Source: Natronosalvus hydrolyticus (lineage in GTDB: Archaea; Halobacteriota; Halobacteria; Halobacteriales; Natrialbaceae). Taken from it: a stretch of 64,000 bases of DNA. Shown one piece after another: positions 62,124-64,000 of this stretch. The DNA is taken from positions 1-64,000 of the forward strand of contig JAOPJZ010000005.1 of assembly GCA_025517525.1 (NCBI GenBank). Reading direction: 5' to 3'. Under the pieces are notes generated by a model, which made no database searches, was not told where the DNA came from, and saw only the letters and a list, made by a program, of their open reading frames with translations. Positions within the stretch are counted from its first letter, which is position 1, and each line of letters opens with the position of its first letter. Both the position numbers and the translations under genes were made by a program.

Positions 62124-62819
62124 ATGCGATTTAGCGATCAGTTACTCGAGGCCGGTGAACCGATCTGGAACGCACAGCAGTCTCATCCCTTCGTGACAGA
62201 ACTCGCTTCGGGAACGCTCGAGGAATCGGCGTTTCGTACCTGGGTGTGTCAGGACTACCAGTATTTGCTCGATTACGCTCGCGTGTTCGCCATCGCTGGA
62301 TCACGAGTTCGTGACGAGGAGACAATGATGCACCTGCTCGGGGTCGCACATCGTATTCTTGCCGACGAAATGGACCTACATCGCTCGTTCGCCGAAAACT
62401 ACGGCATCAGCGGGTCCGAACTCGAGTCGGTACTAAAGGCCCCGACCTGTGTTGCGTACACGAACTTCTTGCTTCGCACCGCCTACGAGGGGTCCGTGGC
62501 CGAAATTGCCGCGGCCATCTATCCCTGTGGACAGGGCTATCTCGATATCGCCGAGTACATGGCTGAGCTCGCGACCGAAGATCATCGGTACACTCCGTTC
62601 ATCGATAAATACACCAGCGACGAGTTCGGCGAATCGGTCGGCTGGATGCGCGAGTTCGTCGATCGCTGTGGTGAACGGTATCCTGGCGAACGCGAGGCGA
62701 TGAAACGGGCGTTTCTCACGAGCGCAAAACTCGAGTACCGGTTCTGGGAGATGGCCTACACCGAGGAATGCTGGGAACTGGAACCGACGACGGCAGTAGC
62801 GACGCCCGGAATACAGTAG
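62124..62819 (+). CDS. tenA: TenA/thiaminase II family protein
   Basis: A 231-residue all-helical protein. The active-site Cys stands in AIYPCGQGYLDIAEYMAELA (near 135), with WVCQDYQYLLDYARVFAIAG and a C-terminal YRFWEMAYTEECW. TenA hydrolyses aminopyrimidine breakdown products of thiamine so that they can be salvaged. No other thiamine gene is nearby. Confidence 0.9.
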   Translation: MRFSDQLLEAGEPIWNAQQSHPFVTELASGTLEESAFRTWVCQDYQYLLDYARVFAIAGSRVRDEETMMHLLGVAHRILADEMDLHRSFAENYGISGSELESVLKAPTCVAYTNFLLRTAYEGSVAEIAAAIYPCGQGYLDIAEYMAELATEDHRYTPFIDKYTSDEFGESVGWMREFVDRCGERYPGEREAMKRAFLTSAKLEYRFWEMAYTEECWELEPTTAVATPGIQ

Positions 62820-62852
62820 CCGTACGAACTGCCGAAAACAACCGCAGCGAAT

Positions 62853-63827
62853 CTACTCGTGACCGGTCACACGAACCGGTTCGTACGGCTCCTCGAGATA
62901 CTCCAGTTCCGAGGAACTGAGCGAGATTTCGAGCGCCTCGACGGCCTGCTCGAGGTGTTCGACGCTGGTCGTCCCCACGATGGGTGCGTCGACGTGGTCC
63001 TGATGGAACAGCCAGGCGAGCGCTATCTGGGCCATCGTCACGCCCTTGTCCGCTGCCAGTTCTTCGACGCGGGCATTGATTTCCGGGCCCCCGCCTTCCT
63101 GATAGGGGTGACTGTACAAATGCTCCTCAGACGCGCCACGTTCCGTAGCGTCGACGTTCTCCGCCGGCCGGGTCAGATAGCCGCGAGCCAGCGGCGACCA
63201 CGGAATCACGCCTATTCCTTCCTGTTGGCAGAGCGGCAGCATCTCGCGTTCTTCTTCCCGATAGACCAGGTTATAGTGATTTTGCATCGAGACGAATCGT
63301 TCGAGTCCCAGACGTTCACTGGTGTGCAGTGCGGTCGCGAACTGGTAGGCCCACATGGACGACGCCCCGATATACCGCACCTGATTGCGCCGGACGGCGT
63401 CGTCCAGTGTTCGTAACGTCTCCTCGATAGGAGTCGTCTCGTCCAGTCGATGGATCTGATACAGGTCGATGGTTTCCATTCCCAGGCGGTCGAGACTCGC
63501 CTGTAGCTCCTGATCGAGCGCCTTCCGAGAGAGACCCCCTGAGTTCGGGTTCGTCTCGTCCATCTGGGAAAAGCCCTTGGTGGCGACGACTGACCGGTCG
63601 CGATAGCCCTCGAGTGCCGACCCGAGGATGCGTTCCGATTCGCCGTTCGAGTACACGTTTGCGGTGTCGAAAAAGGTGATGCCGAGGTCAATTGCCCGCT
63701 CGATTATCTCGTGGCTTTCCTCCTCTTCGAGCACCCAGGGTCGCCAGTCGCTCGAACCGAAACTCATACAACCAAGACAGATTCGACTGACCTCGAGACC
63801 CGTGTTTCCGAGCGTGGTGTACTCCAT
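62853..63827 (-). CDS. Aldo/keto reductase
   Basis: A 324-residue TIM-barrel oxidoreductase. Catalytic positions are visible: FFDTANVYSNGESE (Asp, Tyr), RSVVATKGF (Lys) and LYQIHRLDETTPIEE (His). The NADPH pocket strands are QIALAWLFHQDHVDAPIVGTTS. It belongs to the class that includes YghZ/Kvbeta-like reductases. The substrate is unknown. Confidence 0.9.
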   Translation of the reverse strand: MEYTTLGNTGLEVSRICLGCMSFGSSDWRPWVLEEEESHEIIERAIDLGITFFDTANVYSNGESERILGSALEGYRDRSVVATKGFSQMDETNPNSGGLSRKALDQELQASLDRLGMETIDLYQIHRLDETTPIEETLRTLDDAVRRNQVRYIGASSMWAYQFATALHTSERLGLERFVSMQNHYNLVYREEEREMLPLCQQEGIGVIPWSPLARGYLTRPAENVDATERGASEEHLYSHPYQEGGGPEINARVEELAADKGVTMAQIALAWLFHQDHVDAPIVGTTSVEHLEQAVEALEISLSSSELEYLEEPYEPVRVTGHE

Positions 63828-63904
63828 ATCATACCCTTTCTGGCATCCCTAAAGAGTATATCGAACGGTGACCTCGGGCACGATAACTGTCGTGACGCCC
63901 GCTC

Positions 63905-64000
63905 TCAGAACACGCCTCGTACCAGCGACCCGAGCATCGGAATTCCGAGAGCCGCAGCGACCACAAGATACGAAACGGGAGTCATCTCGAGGACGGGCCA
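63905..64000 (-). CDS. Partial membrane protein, cut by the window end
   Basis: The last 31 residues of a minus-strand gene that starts beyond the window: EMTPVSYLVVAAALGIPMLG ends in SLVRGVF and a TGA. This is a C-terminal transmembrane helix. The family cannot be named. Confidence 0.55.
   Translation of the reverse strand, partial: WPVLEMTPVSYLVVAAALGIPMLGSLVRGVF

Overview
The window is a piece of a haloarchaeal genome, most likely from the Natrialbales. The evidence is the strongly acidic proteome, Bat-type (HTH-10) regulators, a HalOD1 output protein, a two-domain archaeal Cdc48, RfcL, an archaeal proteasome beta subunit, archaeal S-adenosylmethionine synthetase, Tat-dependent lipoproteins and very frequent CTCGAG motifs. 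The order-level assignment is inference; the haloarchaeal assignment is firm.

Layout. 1-3500: an IS200/IS605-type hairpin at the left edge and two Bat-type regulators. 3700-7700: a CcdA / TlpA-like thioredoxin / SCO1 cassette, a PiT phosphate carrier and a coiled-coil membrane protein. 7800-13600: Cdc48 with Hsp20, a Tat lipoprotein resembling P19/Tp34, a zinc ribbon protein, a DEDD exonuclease and HalOD1. 13900-21800: tRNA-Thr, GNAT, an AI-2E family exporter, a VapBC-type toxin-antitoxin pair with a broken second toxin copy, RfcL, a BioF-like protein without its PLP lysine, an acidic protein and thioredoxin. 21900-34900: SucCD, a RecA-like protein with a degenerate P-loop, alpha/beta hydrolase, FKBP isomerase, CYTH protein, AdoMet synthetase, MFS transporter, UbiA prenyltransferase, a subtilase remnant, an aminotransferase and a DUF6517-like lipoprotein. 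35000-41400: an intact IS5-type element with 8-bp target duplication, small proteins and the FixABCX operon. 41900-49530: a Cys-rich Bat-like regulator and a divergent respiratory cluster. 50000-64000: KorAB, a flavin reductase, UspA, gamma-glutamyltransferase, a lipoprotein, Pol IV, proteasome beta, DUF555, HTH-CBS, TenA, an aldo/keto reductase and a partial membrane protein.

The part that best fits an undescribed system is 43291-49526. One arm encodes a Tat lipoprotein of the ethylbenzene-dehydrogenase gamma / haem-binding type, a glutamyl-tRNA-reductase-like protein with neither the catalytic Cys nor the NADPH domain, and a membrane protein. The opposite arm encodes a 4Fe-4S protein with a buried twin-arginine motif, an NrfD-type quinone-linked membrane protein and a two-helix peptide. 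No molybdopterin catalytic subunit is present in the window, so this looks like an orphan haem/FeS/quinone module.

A second theme is at least 18 copies of four families of 70-90 bp imperfect palindromes (called A-D here), none with coding capacity. Seven copies overlap or abut the stop codon of a gene, so the repeat end supplies or touches TGA, TAG or TAA. Energy metabolism is well represented: SucCD, KorAB, FixABCX, the NrfD module and the SCO/CcdA assembly genes together suggest a respiratory heterotroph that moves electrons between ferredoxin, flavoproteins and quinone.
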